From an uncultured Methylocystaceae bacterium (GTDB taxonomy: Bacteria > Pseudomonadota > Alphaproteobacteria > Rhizobiales > Beijerinckiaceae): 64,000 nt of DNA. The stretch spans positions 62,001 to 126,000 of the forward strand of contig CALMZV010000027.1 in assembly GCA_937870755.1 (NCBI GenBank), read 5' to 3'. A program made the translations under genes and the position numbers. Position 1 is the stretch's first letter. The number at the start of each line of letters is the position of its first letter. This document shows, one piece after another, positions 28,616-37,143 of this stretch. The notes beneath the pieces were generated by a model. It did not search any database. It worked only from the letters and a program-made list of their open reading frames with translations, and was not told the DNA's origin.

Positions 28616-30151
28616 TCACACGATGGTGGATGTCTTGCCCCAGTAAGCGTCGCGCAGCAGCCGCTTGTAAAGCTTGCCGGTCTGATGGCGCGGCAGTTCC
28701 TCGCGGAAGTCGATCTGCCGCGGCGCCTTGATATGGGAAATGTTGGCGCGCGCGAAATCCATCAGCTCCTGCCGCAGCGCCTCGCCGGCGTCCGCCCAGC
28801 TCATGGGTTGCACGACGGCCACCACCTTCTCGCCCATCTCGTCGTCCGGCGCGCCGACGACCGCCGCGTCGGCCACCTTCGGATGCGTGACGAGCAGGTT
28901 TTCGAGCTCCTGCGGATAGATGTTCACGCCGCCGGAAATGATCATGAACGCCTTGCGGTCGGTGAGAAACAGATAGCCGTCGGCGTCCACATGGCCCACG
29001 TCGCCGAGCGTCGTCCAGCCATGCTTGTTGGTCGACTGCGCGGTCTTCTCCGGGTCGTTGTGATAGACGAACGGATTGCCGTTGGCGAAATAGACCGTGC
29101 CGTCGACGCCGGTCGCGACCTCGTCGCCGTTCTCGTCGCAGATCTTCAGTTCGCCCAGTTTCGCCGTGCCGACCGACCCGCGCTTGTTCAGCCACTCGGC
29201 GGAGGAGATGTAGCAGAATCCGTTGCCCTCGCTGCCGGCGTAATATTCCTGCAGCACCGGCCCCCACCAGGCGATCATCTGCTCCTTCACCTGCGTCGGG
29301 CACGGCGCGGCCGCATGCACGGCGCATTTGAGCGACGACACGTCGTATTTCGCGCGCGCCTCTTCCGGCAGCTTGAGCATGCGCACGAAATGCGTCGGCA
29401 CCCATTGCGATGCGTTCACCTTGTATTTCTCGATCAGCCGCAGCGCGTTCTCCGGATCGAACTTCTCCATCACGATCACCGTGCCGCCGAGCCGGTGGAC
29501 GGTCATGCACCAGCGCAAGGGAGCCGCGTGATACAGCGGCGCCGGCGAAAGATAGATCGTGTCCTTCGAGAAGCCGAACAGCCCGACCGCGAGTTGCACC
29601 AGCGAATTGACCGCGTCGATCGGTTCGTCCTTCAGCTCGATCTTGATGCCCTTCGGCCGGCCCGTCGTACCGGAGGAATAGAGCATGTCGAGGCCCGGCG
29701 CCTCGTCGGCGATGGGCGTTTCCGGCATCTTCGCGGTCGCCGCCTCGTAATGCGCATACGGCCCCCAGGCGCGATCGACCGAATAGAGTTTCAGGTCGGA
29801 GATCTTCTCGGCGAGTTTGTCAGCCTCCGTCTGGCGCGCCGGCGAAGTGATGAACAGTCGCGCGTTGCAGTCACGCACGATGTATTCGACCTCGCCCGCG
29901 GTCAGGCTGGACGAAATGCAGGTGTAGTAGAGGCCCGCGCGTTGCGCCGCCCAGCAGATTTCGAAATAGCGCGGATGGTTATCCAGATAGAGCGCGATGC
30001 AGTCGCCGCGTTTCAAACCCATTGCGCGAAAGAACTGCGCGCCCTGGTTGGAGCGCCTGTCGAGCTGGCCATAGGTGATGATCTCGCCCGACCCCGCCAT
30101 GATGGTGGCGGGCTTGTCGGGATTGGCGAGCGCATGGACATAGGGATGCAT
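28616..30151 (-). CDS. AMP-dependent acyl-CoA synthetase/ligase
   Basis: A 511-residue adenylate-forming enzyme that activates a carboxylic acid with ATP and CoA. GGAGGAAAC precedes ATG 30151. Motifs in order are YSSGTTGRPKG (phosphate loop, near residue 160), YAGSEGNG in the position of YGxTE, GDVGHVDADGYLFLTDR (hinge region), and LPRHQTGKLYKRLLR at the end with the catalytic lysine. It is preceded by tetR with 38 bp between. It probably feeds the surrounding acyl-CoA dehydrogenases; its acid substrate cannot be read from sequence. Confidence 0.94.
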   Translation of the reverse strand: MHPYVHALANPDKPATIMAGSGEIITYGQLDRRSNQGAQFFRAMGLKRGDCIALYLDNHPRYFEICWAAQRAGLYYTCISSSLTAGEVEYIVRDCNARLFITSPARQTEADKLAEKISDLKLYSVDRAWGPYAHYEAATAKMPETPIADEAPGLDMLYSSGTTGRPKGIKIELKDEPIDAVNSLVQLAVGLFGFSKDTIYLSPAPLYHAAPLRWCMTVHRLGGTVIVMEKFDPENALRLIEKYKVNASQWVPTHFVRMLKLPEEARAKYDVSSLKCAVHAAAPCPTQVKEQMIAWWGPVLQEYYAGSEGNGFCYISSAEWLNKRGSVGTAKLGELKICDENGDEVATGVDGTVYFANGNPFVYHNDPEKTAQSTNKHGWTTLGDVGHVDADGYLFLTDRKAFMIISGGVNIYPQELENLLVTHPKVADAAVVGAPDDEMGEKVVAVVQPMSWADAGEALRQELMDFARANISHIKAPRQIDFREELPRHQTGKLYKRLLRDAYWGKTSTIV

Positions 30152-30189
30152 GTTTCCTCCGCGAATTGTTTGCGCAAATTGCCTGATGG

Positions 30190-30825
30190 TCAGCGGCGCG
30201 CCACGCCGTTGACGACGAGATCGACGACGAAATCGGAATAGCGCTTGCGCACGGCGTCGTTCATCTGCGACACGCCCCAGATGCGGCGCGCGCCGGGATG
30301 CCACGAGAACAGCGCGTCGCACGCGCTGCCGACGGCGTGATAGAAGAATCCTTCGTTGACCGGCTTGAACTCACCGCTCGCCACGCCCTGCTGCAGGATC
30401 TCTTTCTGGAACCGCGCCAGCGGCTCCACGAAAAAGCGCAGCACCTGCGCGGCCTCCTCCTCGCCGCGTTCGCGCATCAGCAGATGCACCAGCCGATACA
30501 TGTAGGGATAGCGCCCGTAGGTATCGATGATGCCGGCGATATGCGCGCGCAGTTTCTCGGTCGCGGGAATGTCGCGGGCCAGCAGCCGCTCCACCTGCGC
30601 CAGCGACTTCTCGGCGTCGCGCTGGAGTATGGCGAGCAACAATCCATCCTTGTTGCCGAAATGATATTTGACGAGCGCGGAATTGAGCCCCGATTTCGCG
30701 GCCACTTCCTGCAAGGAAAACTCGGCCGCGTTGCGCTCGATCATGAGGTCGCGCGCGGCCGCGATCAGCCGTTCCTTGGTGTTCGACGTTTTGGCCTGCG
30801 AAACGGCTCCGGCCTCTCCCGCCAT
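30190..30825 (-). CDS. TetR-family transcriptional regulator
   Basis: A 211-residue repressor. Residues about 17-65 form the TetR helix-turn-helix (TKERLIAAARDLMIE, then SLQEVAAKSGLNSALVKYHFGNKDGLL). The C-terminal ligand domain includes FFVEPLARFQKEI and HPGARRIWGV. It heads the unit tetR-acyl-CoA ligase-OYE and is divergent from the three-gene ACAD operon at 31028. A 16-bp palindrome in the shared region is its likely operator, so it probably represses both directions and responds to an acyl-CoA. Confidence 0.93.
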   Translation of the reverse strand: MAGEAGAVSQAKTSNTKERLIAAARDLMIERNAAEFSLQEVAAKSGLNSALVKYHFGNKDGLLLAILQRDAEKSLAQVERLLARDIPATEKLRAHIAGIIDTYGRYPYMYRLVHLLMRERGEEEAAQVLRFFVEPLARFQKEILQQGVASGEFKPVNEGFFYHAVGSACDALFSWHPGARRIWGVSQMNDAVRKRYSDFVVDLVVNGVARR

Positions 30826-30876
30826 CGTTTCCTCGCTGGTTTCGCCGGGTCGCTTCGGACTCCTTGCGTCATTTAA

Positions 30877-30892
30877 TTAGTCGATTGACTAA
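30877..30892. promoter_or_regulatory. Palindromic TetR-type operator between tetR and the ACAD operon
   Basis: TTAGTC (30877-30882) and GACTAA (30887-30892) are perfect inverted half-sites around a GATT spacer in an AT-rich patch. It lies 52 bp before the tetR start and 136 bp before the divergent ACAD start. TTGACT at 30885-30890 inside it could serve as a -35 for the ACAD direction, with a weak TTTGTT 17 bp on. Confidence 0.65.
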
Positions 30893-31027
30893 ACGGCCGC
30901 AATGGTCTTTGTTTTCCCGCCGCGTCGCACGCTCGTTGTGTGCGGCGCGACGCCCGTTCGATCGGGCGCAACGTCTAACGGGCGAACATTGAGCGAGCCC
31001 CGCGCGCGGGCCGCCGGGAGGCTCTGC

Positions 31028-32149
31028 ATGAATTTCGACTTCAGCGACGAACAGAAACAGTTGCGCGACGAAGCGCGCCGGTTCCTCGACGAGAACTGCA
31101 CGACCAAAGAGGTGCGCGCTATTCTCGAGGGCAAGGACGTCTACGACCGCAAGCTGTGGAAGGGCCTGGCCGATCTCGGCCTGCTCGGCATCGCCATTCC
31201 GGAGGAATTCGGCGGCGCCGGCGCCGGCCGCCTGGAACTTTGCATCGTCGCCGAGGAAATCGGCCGCGCGCTGGCGCCCGTGCCCTACTCCTCCACCGTC
31301 TATCTGGCCTCCGAAATCCTGCTGCGCGCGGGAACGGACGCGCAGAAGAAGGAATGGCTGCCGAAGATCGCGAAGGGCGAGGCCATCGGCGCGCTGGCGT
31401 TCGTGGAAGGTCCGGGCAATCCGACGCCCGGCGGCATGAAGGCGAGCGTGTCGGGCGGCAAGCTCTCCGGAAGGAAGACGCTGGTGGCCGACGGCGGCGT
31501 CGCCGATTTCGCCATCGTAGCCGCGCGCGCGGGTTCGGGCGAGAACACGCTCTCGCTCTATCTCGTCGATCTGAAGGGCGCGGGCGTGACGCGCGCGAAC
31601 GTCGAGACCGTCGACCCCACCCGCAATCACGCCGAGATCACGTTCGCCAATGCGCCGGCCGCTCTCGTCGGCAACGAAGGCGAAGGCTGGACGCTGCTGA
31701 CGCAGGCGCTCGACCGCGCGGCCGTGCTCGTCGCGTTCGAGCAGATCGGCGGCGCCGACCGCGCGCTCTACATGGCGCGCGACTACGCGCTCGACCGCAT
31801 GGCGTTCGGCCGGCAGATCGGCTCGTTCCAGGCCATCAAGCACATTCTGGCGGACATGTATGTGTCGGCCACGCTGGCCCGCTCCAACGCCTACTACGGC
31901 GCCTGGGCGCTCTCGACCGACGCAGGCGAACTGGCTGAGGCCGCCGCCAACGCGCGGGTGAGCGCCACGCAGGCGTTCCAGCTCTGCGCCAAACAGAACA
32001 ACCAGGTGCACGGCGGCATGGGCTTCACCTGGGAGGCCGACTGCCACCTGTTCTACCGTCGCTCGAATCTGCTCGCGCTCACGCTCGGCTCGTTGTCGTG
32101 GTGGGAAGACGCGCTCATCGAGCGCATGCGCAAGCGCAACGCGGCCTGA
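31028..32149 (+). CDS. Acyl-CoA dehydrogenase, small-subunit type
   Basis: A 373-residue ACAD from ATG 31028 with GGGAGG upstream. MNFDFSDEQKQLRDEARRFL opens the N-terminal helical domain; FGRQIGSFQAIKHILADMYV and NNQVHGGMGFTWEADCHLFY are in the C-terminal domain. Neither usual catalytic glutamate is seen (ALDRAAVLVAFEQIGG at one site), so it looks like the non-catalytic partner of a heteromer. The next gene, 11 bp on, is a large-subunit type. It is first in a three-ACAD operon divergent from tetR. Confidence 0.87.
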   Translation: MNFDFSDEQKQLRDEARRFLDENCTTKEVRAILEGKDVYDRKLWKGLADLGLLGIAIPEEFGGAGAGRLELCIVAEEIGRALAPVPYSSTVYLASEILLRAGTDAQKKEWLPKIAKGEAIGALAFVEGPGNPTPGGMKASVSGGKLSGRKTLVADGGVADFAIVAARAGSGENTLSLYLVDLKGAGVTRANVETVDPTRNHAEITFANAPAALVGNEGEGWTLLTQALDRAAVLVAFEQIGGADRALYMARDYALDRMAFGRQIGSFQAIKHILADMYVSATLARSNAYYGAWALSTDAGELAEAAANARVSATQAFQLCAKQNNQVHGGMGFTWEADCHLFYRRSNLLALTLGSLSWWEDALIERMRKRNAA

Positions 32150-32160
32150 GGGAGGCGGTC

Positions 32161-33411
32161 ATGAATTTCGACGACACCCCGCAGGAAGCCGAGTTCCGCA
32201 AGCTCGCCCGCACATGGATCGAGGCCAATCGGCCGGACGATCTGCTCGCCGTGCTCGAGGCGCTCAACCCCGACGGTTCGAAGAAGGCCTCCACCGCCGA
32301 CATCGTGCGGGTCTCCAAGGCGTGGCAGAAGCGCAAGGCCGACGGCGGCTGGGCCTGCCTGACATGGCCGAAGGAATACGGCGGGCGCGCCGCGACCCCC
32401 ATCCAGCGCGTGATCTGGGACCAGGAAGAAGGCGCCTATGGCCAGCTTTCGCAGCCCTTCGCCATCGGGCAGGGCATGTGCGGTCCGACCGTCATGGCCT
32501 ATGCGGACGAGGACACCAAGCGCCGCCTGCTGCCGCCGCTGGCGAGCGGCGAGGACGTGTGGTGCCAGCTATTCTCCGAGCCCGCCGGCGGGTCGGACGT
32601 GGCGGGCCTGCGCACGCGCGCGGAAAAACAGGACAATGGCGACTGGCTGATCAACGGCCAGAAGATCTGGACCACCGGCGCGCATTTCTGCGACTACGGC
32701 ATCGTCATCACCCGCAACGATCCCACCGTGCCCAAACACAAGGGCCTCACCATGTTCTGGCTGGACATGAAGAGCCCCGGCGTGGAGGTGCGGCCGATCA
32801 AGCAGGCGAGCGGCCATTCGGGTTTCAACGAGGTCTATTTCACGAACGTGCGCATTCCCGACAGCCAGCGCCTCGGCAAGGTGGGCGACGGCTGGAACGT
32901 GTCGATCACGACGCTGATGAACGAGCGCTTTTCCATCGGCGCGCGTGTGGCGACGGGGGTGCCGGAGTTCTTCGATTTCGCCTCGTCCTACCGCATGCCG
33001 GACGGAACGCTCGCGATCGAGGACGCCTCCGTGCGCGCGCGCCTGGCGACCTGGGCCTCGCGCTCGAACGGGCTGAAATACACCGCCTATCGCGCCATTT
33101 CCGCGCTCTCGCGCGGCGAGCGGCCCGGGCCGGAAAACTCCATCGGCAAGCTCGTCTCCGCGCCGATGATGCAGGACATCGCGATGGCCGCGCTCGATCT
33201 GCAAGGCCCGGAAGGCGCCCGCACGATCGACGGCGCGACGCCGGCGGCCAAACTCTATCAGCAGCTCTACCATGCGATCGGCATGCGCATCGCCGGCGGC
33301 ACCGACGAGGTGATGCGCAACATCATCGCCGAACGTGTGCTCGGCCTGCCGGCCGACGTGCGCGTGGACAAGGACGTGCCGTTCAACAAGATCCCCACAA
33401 AGGGACGCTGA
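32161..33411 (+). CDS. Acyl-CoA dehydrogenase, large-subunit type
   Basis: A 416-residue ACAD. GGGAGG precedes ATG 32161. Conserved features are WPKEYGGR near residue 66, FSEPAGGSDVAGL and INGQKIWTTGA in the FAD strand domain, and AGGTDEVMRNIIAERVLGLP at the C-terminus, where glycine replaces the medium-chain catalytic glutamate. A glutamate in TTLMNERFSIGA sits where isovaleryl-type enzymes have theirs. It probably pairs with the preceding small subunit. It is clearly a paralogue of the next gene. Confidence 0.88.
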   Translation: MNFDDTPQEAEFRKLARTWIEANRPDDLLAVLEALNPDGSKKASTADIVRVSKAWQKRKADGGWACLTWPKEYGGRAATPIQRVIWDQEEGAYGQLSQPFAIGQGMCGPTVMAYADEDTKRRLLPPLASGEDVWCQLFSEPAGGSDVAGLRTRAEKQDNGDWLINGQKIWTTGAHFCDYGIVITRNDPTVPKHKGLTMFWLDMKSPGVEVRPIKQASGHSGFNEVYFTNVRIPDSQRLGKVGDGWNVSITTLMNERFSIGARVATGVPEFFDFASSYRMPDGTLAIEDASVRARLATWASRSNGLKYTAYRAISALSRGERPGPENSIGKLVSAPMMQDIAMAALDLQGPEGARTIDGATPAAKLYQQLYHAIGMRIAGGTDEVMRNIIAERVLGLPADVRVDKDVPFNKIPTKGR

Positions 33412-33423
33412 ACCGCCTTGCGT

Positions 33424-33455
33424 CCCGGCCGCACAGGCCGGGGCGATTTTCTTTT
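33424..33455 (+). terminator. Rho-independent terminator between two ACAD genes
   Basis: CCCGGCC (33424-33430) pairs with GGCCGGG (33436-33442) over a GCACA loop, followed after four bases by TTTTCTTTTT. It lies 13 bp after one acyl-CoA dehydrogenase stop and 14 bp before the next start, and may attenuate expression of the second copy. Confidence 0.75.
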
Positions 33456-33468
33456 TCGGGAAACGCTC

Positions 33469-34713
33469 ATGAACTTCGACGACACGCCGGCCGAAGCCGC
33501 ATTCCGCGCCGAGGCGCGCGCCTGGATTTCGGCCAACGCGCCGCGCCAGTACGAGGACGATCTGCGCGCCTCGCCGTTCGGCCGCGTCGTGCTGAAGAAC
33601 GCCGACATCATCGCCGCCTCGAAGGACTGGCAGCGCAAGAAGGCCGACGCCGGCTGGGCCTGCCTGCACTGGCCGAAGGAATACGGCGGGCGCGGGGCGA
33701 CGCCCATCGAGCGCGTCATCTGGAGCCAGGAGGAAGGGCTATACGGCAAACTGTCGTCGCTCTTCATCATCGGCCACGGCATGTGCGGCCCCACCATGAT
33801 GGCCTACGCCAGCGAGGCGCATAAGAAAACGCGCCTTCCGCCGCTGGCGAGCGGGCAGGAAATCTGGTGCCAGCTGTTCTCCGAACCCGCCAGCGGCTCC
33901 GACCTCGCCGGACTGCGCACGCGCGCGGAAAAGAGCGGCGACGACTGGATCGTCAACGGCCAGAAGGTGTGGACCAGCGGCGCCCATCACTCGGACTGGG
34001 CGATCCTCATCACCCGCACCGATCCGGACGTGCCCAAGCACAAGGGCCTTACCATGTTCTTCCTGAACATGAAGAGCCCCGGCATCGACATTCGCCCGAT
34101 CAAACAGTCGAACGGCCAGGCGGAGTTCAACGAGGTCTATTTCAACGACGTCCGCATTCCCGACCATCAGCGGCTGGGCAAGGTGGGCGACGGCTGGAAC
34201 GTGTCGTTGACGACGCTGATGAACGAGCGCCTGTCGATCGGCGCCTCGATGCCGACGGGCTTTCCCGAATTGTTCGACCTGTTCGCGCGCCTGACGATCG
34301 ACGGCCGGCCCGCCATCGAGCGCTCTGACGTGCGCGCGAAACTCGCCAACTGGGCGATCCGCGCGAACGGGCTGAAATACACGTCCTACCGCTCCATCTC
34401 GGCGCTCTCGCGCGGCGAGATGCCCGGCCCCGAGAATTCCATCGGCAAGCTGGTCGCCGGCGCCACCATGCAGGACATCGCCACCTTCGCGGCCGACATG
34501 CAGGGCCCCACCGGCGCCATGAAGAAAAGCGAGGGCGTCGACGAGGCGGGCCTGTTTCAGGCGATGCTGATGCGCTCCATCGCCACCCGCATCGAGGGCG
34601 GCACGGACGAAATTCTGCGCAACATCATCGCCGAGCGCGTGCTCGCGCTGCCGGCGGACGTGCGCGTCGACAAGGACGTGCCGTTCAACAGGATTCCGAC
34701 CAGGGGTCGCTGA
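33469..34713 (+). CDS. Acyl-CoA dehydrogenase, large-subunit type (tandem paralogue)
   Basis: A 414-residue ACAD that aligns along its whole length with the preceding gene: MNFDDTP at the start, FSEPASGSDLAGLRTRAEK, SLTTLMNERLSIGA and EGGTDEILRNIIAERVLALP, then the shared end DVRVDKDVPFN.IPT.GR. The two are a tandem duplication that has since diverged. The glutamate in LMNERLS is the likely base. Only one small-subunit gene is in this operon, so the copies may compete for it or act on different acyl-CoAs. A terminator precedes this gene. Confidence 0.88.
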   Translation: MNFDDTPAEAAFRAEARAWISANAPRQYEDDLRASPFGRVVLKNADIIAASKDWQRKKADAGWACLHWPKEYGGRGATPIERVIWSQEEGLYGKLSSLFIIGHGMCGPTMMAYASEAHKKTRLPPLASGQEIWCQLFSEPASGSDLAGLRTRAEKSGDDWIVNGQKVWTSGAHHSDWAILITRTDPDVPKHKGLTMFFLNMKSPGIDIRPIKQSNGQAEFNEVYFNDVRIPDHQRLGKVGDGWNVSLTTLMNERLSIGASMPTGFPELFDLFARLTIDGRPAIERSDVRAKLANWAIRANGLKYTSYRSISALSRGEMPGPENSIGKLVAGATMQDIATFAADMQGPTGAMKKSEGVDEAGLFQAMLMRSIATRIEGGTDEILRNIIAERVLALPADVRVDKDVPFNRIPTRGR

Positions 34714-34735
34714 GCGACAGGACGAGACGAAGCGC

Positions 34736-34767
34736 CGTCTCGAACCTCATCCTCACGGTTCGAGACG
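34736..34767. repeat. Inverted repeat of REP type between convergent ACAD genes
   Basis: CGTCTCGAACC (34736-34746) pairs perfectly with GGTTCGAGACG (34757-34767) over TCATCCTCAC. The sequence that follows (CTCACCCTGAGGAT) belongs to a motif often repeated in Hyphomicrobiales genomes as CCTCATCCTGAGG. It may double as a terminator for the two convergent genes. Confidence 0.6.
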
Positions 34768-34854
34768 CGCCCTGGCGGCGCTCCTCACCCTGAGGATTTG
34801 CGCGAAGCCGCGGGCGGCGTCCCGAAGGACGACGCGCCGCGGCGGGCCATATGC

Positions 34855-36126
34855 TCAGCGGTTCGTCACTTCGTTGCGGCCGACCACCATCCAGTGCACC
34901 TCGTCCGGGCCATCAGCGAAGCGCAGGTGCCGCACGTCGGTGTACATCTCGGCGAGCGGCGTCCAGTTCGAGATGCCGGTCGCGCCGTGCATCTGGATCG
35001 CCTGATCGATGATGCGGCATGCGCGCTCCGGCACCATGGCCTTGACCATCGACACCCACACGCGCGCTTCCTTGTTGCCCAGCACGTCCATCGCCCTGGC
35101 CGCCTTGAGCACCATCAGCCGCATGGCCTCGATCTCGCAACGCGCCTGCGCGATGATTTGCAGGTTGCCGCCCAGATGCGCCAGCTTCTTGCCGAAGGCC
35201 TCGCGCGTCAGGCCGCGTTCGACCATGAGATCGAGCGCCTTCTCCGCCTTGCCGATCGTGCGCATGCAGTGATGGATGCGGCCCGGGCCCAGGCGCAGCT
35301 GCGAAATCTCAAATCCCCGGCCTTCGCCCAGGAGAATGTTCTCCCTGGGCACGCGCACATTGTTGAAGCGCATATGCATATGCCCGCGCGGCGCATGATC
35401 GTCGCCGAACACGTGCATCGGCCCGATCACCTCGACGCCGGGCGTGCCGACCGGCACGAGAATTTGCGACTGCTGCTTGCTGGACGGCGCGTTCGGGCTG
35501 GTCTTGACCATGACGATCATGATCTTGCAGCGCGGATCGCCGAGACCGGAGATGTAATATTTCTCGCCGTTGATGACCCATTCGTCGCCGTCGAGCACCG
35601 CGGTCGTCGAAATGTTCTTGGCGTCGGACGAAGCGACGTCGGGTTCGGTCATCACATACGCCGAGCGGATTTCGCCGTTGAGCAGCGGCTTGAGCCACTT
35701 CTCCTTCTGCTCCTTGGTGCCGACGCGCTCCAGCACTTCCATATTCCCAGTGTCCGGCGCCGAGCAGTTCATGCTCTCCGAGCCCAGCGGATACTTGCCG
35801 AGTTCGGCCGCGATATAGGCGTAATCGAGATTGGACAGTCCCTCGCCGGTCTCGGCGTCGGGCAGGAAGAAGTTCCACAGGCCTTCGGCCTTGGCCTTGT
35901 CCTTGGCCTTCTGCAAACATTCGAGTTGGCCGGGCGCGAACGACCAGCGATCCTTGTGGCCTTCGCCGAGCCGGTCGTATTCGGCCTGCATCGGCGCCAC
36001 AGTCTCTTTCAGGAACTTCTTCACATGATCGAACAACGGCTGCGCCTTTGCGGACATGCGCAGGTCGTTGAGTTCGTCGGTGGGATTGAAGCCGAAGCCT
36101 GATGTCTTGGCGGTCGCATGGTTCAT
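34855..36126 (-). CDS. Acyl-CoA dehydrogenase, ACAD10/11-like
   Basis: A 423-residue ACAD of a different branch from its neighbours. GGAGGAAACGGAC precedes ATG 36126. Features include YVMTEPDVASSDAKN, VINGEKYYISG, RVPRENILLGEG, GPGRIHHCMRTIG and the C-terminal FADGPDEVHWMVVGRNE. In human ACAD11 the aspartate of the equivalent DGPDEVH segment acts as base in place of glutamate. The family handles long, branched or hydroxylated acyl-CoAs. It is a single-gene unit divergent from the SDR-led operon at 36277. Confidence 0.9.
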   Translation of the reverse strand: MNHATAKTSGFGFNPTDELNDLRMSAKAQPLFDHVKKFLKETVAPMQAEYDRLGEGHKDRWSFAPGQLECLQKAKDKAKAEGLWNFFLPDAETGEGLSNLDYAYIAAELGKYPLGSESMNCSAPDTGNMEVLERVGTKEQKEKWLKPLLNGEIRSAYVMTEPDVASSDAKNISTTAVLDGDEWVINGEKYYISGLGDPRCKIMIVMVKTSPNAPSSKQQSQILVPVGTPGVEVIGPMHVFGDDHAPRGHMHMRFNNVRVPRENILLGEGRGFEISQLRLGPGRIHHCMRTIGKAEKALDLMVERGLTREAFGKKLAHLGGNLQIIAQARCEIEAMRLMVLKAARAMDVLGNKEARVWVSMVKAMVPERACRIIDQAIQMHGATGISNWTPLAEMYTDVRHLRFADGPDEVHWMVVGRNEVTNR

Positions 36127-36276
36127 GTCCGTTTCCTCCGGGATTGGCGCCGCTCGTCGAGACGCGGCGCTCTTGCGTTGCGGTCGGTCTTCATTGAAAA
36201 TCGCCCTACAAAATTATGATACGTTATGCGGGCGCGCCGCAAGGCGAATTGATCGCGGTCAGCGCAGGGCGAGGAA

Positions 36277-37128
36277 ATGACCAGGGGTTTCCAACCGGAT
36301 TTGCTCGCCGGCGCGCGCGTGCTCGTCACCGGCGGCGGCACAGGACTCGGCAAGGCGATCGGCGCGCGCGTGATGGAACTCGGCGCCGATCTGGTCATCT
36401 GCGGGCGCAGGATTGATGTGCTGGACGCCACGGCGCGGGAATTCGCAGAGCGGTACGACCGCCCCGTTCAGACCGAACAATGCGACATTCGCTCCGCCGA
36501 AGCGGTCGAGGCTATGATGGATCGCATTTTCGTGCGCGGGCCGCTCGATGTGCTGGTCAACAACGCAGCCGGCAATTTTCTCGCCCAGTCGCATCGTCTG
36601 TCCGCGCGCGCGGTGGATTCGGTGCTGAACATCGTGCTGCACGGCTCCGCATACTGCACGCTGGCGGCCGGGCGCCGCTGGATCGAGGCGAAGCGGCCGG
36701 GCGTCGTGCTCAGCATTCTCACGTTGTCGGCCCTGCACGGCGCAGCCTTCACGCTGCCCTCGGCGATGGCCAAGGCCGGCGTCGACGCCATGACGAAAAG
36801 CCTCGCAGTCGAATGGGGACCGCACGGCATCCGGCTTGTCGCGGTCGCGCCCGGCAATTTCCCGACGCAGGGCGCGACCGCCCGCCTGACGCCGCAAGGC
36901 GCCCCCGCCTTCGACGCCGGCGTGCCGTTGCGACGCGATGGCGCGCACGATGAACTCGCAGACCTTTGCGCGTTTCTCGTGTCCGGCCTTGCCGCCTACA
37001 TCACCGGCGAAACGATCGTGATCGACGGGGCCAAACGATGGCTCGGCGGATCGCGCACCGGCGTCGCCGCCATGCTCGACTGGAGCGACGAAGACTGGGC
37101 GCGCCAGCGCGCCGGAATGCAACGATAA
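36277..37128 (+). CDS. SDR-family reductase resembling 2,4-dienoyl-CoA reductase
   Basis: A 283-residue SDR. The cofactor loop is TGGGTGLG near residue 19, and NNAAGNFL follows. At the catalytic site the sequence is TLPSAMAKAGVDAMTKSLAVEWG: the lysine is kept but the tyrosine of YxxxK is replaced by serine, as in 2,4-dienoyl-CoA reductases. It heads a four-gene unit with two ACADs and a crotonase, which fits an auxiliary role in degrading unsaturated acyl-CoAs. Upstream TTGAAA (36194) and TATGAT (36215) are a weak promoter candidate with a 15-bp spacer. Confidence 0.8.
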   Translation: MTRGFQPDLLAGARVLVTGGGTGLGKAIGARVMELGADLVICGRRIDVLDATAREFAERYDRPVQTEQCDIRSAEAVEAMMDRIFVRGPLDVLVNNAAGNFLAQSHRLSARAVDSVLNIVLHGSAYCTLAAGRRWIEAKRPGVVLSILTLSALHGAAFTLPSAMAKAGVDAMTKSLAVEWGPHGIRLVAVAPGNFPTQGATARLTPQGAPAFDAGVPLRRDGAHDELADLCAFLVSGLAAYITGETIVIDGAKRWLGGSRTGVAAMLDWSDEDWARQRAGMQR

Positions 37129-37143
37129 CGACGGGCGGGGCGC

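Noticed and set aside
30902-31027. Earlier start (30902) for the ACAD at 31028
   Set aside because: The extra residues are not conserved and the ATG at 31028 has GGGAGG and the standard ACAD N-terminus.
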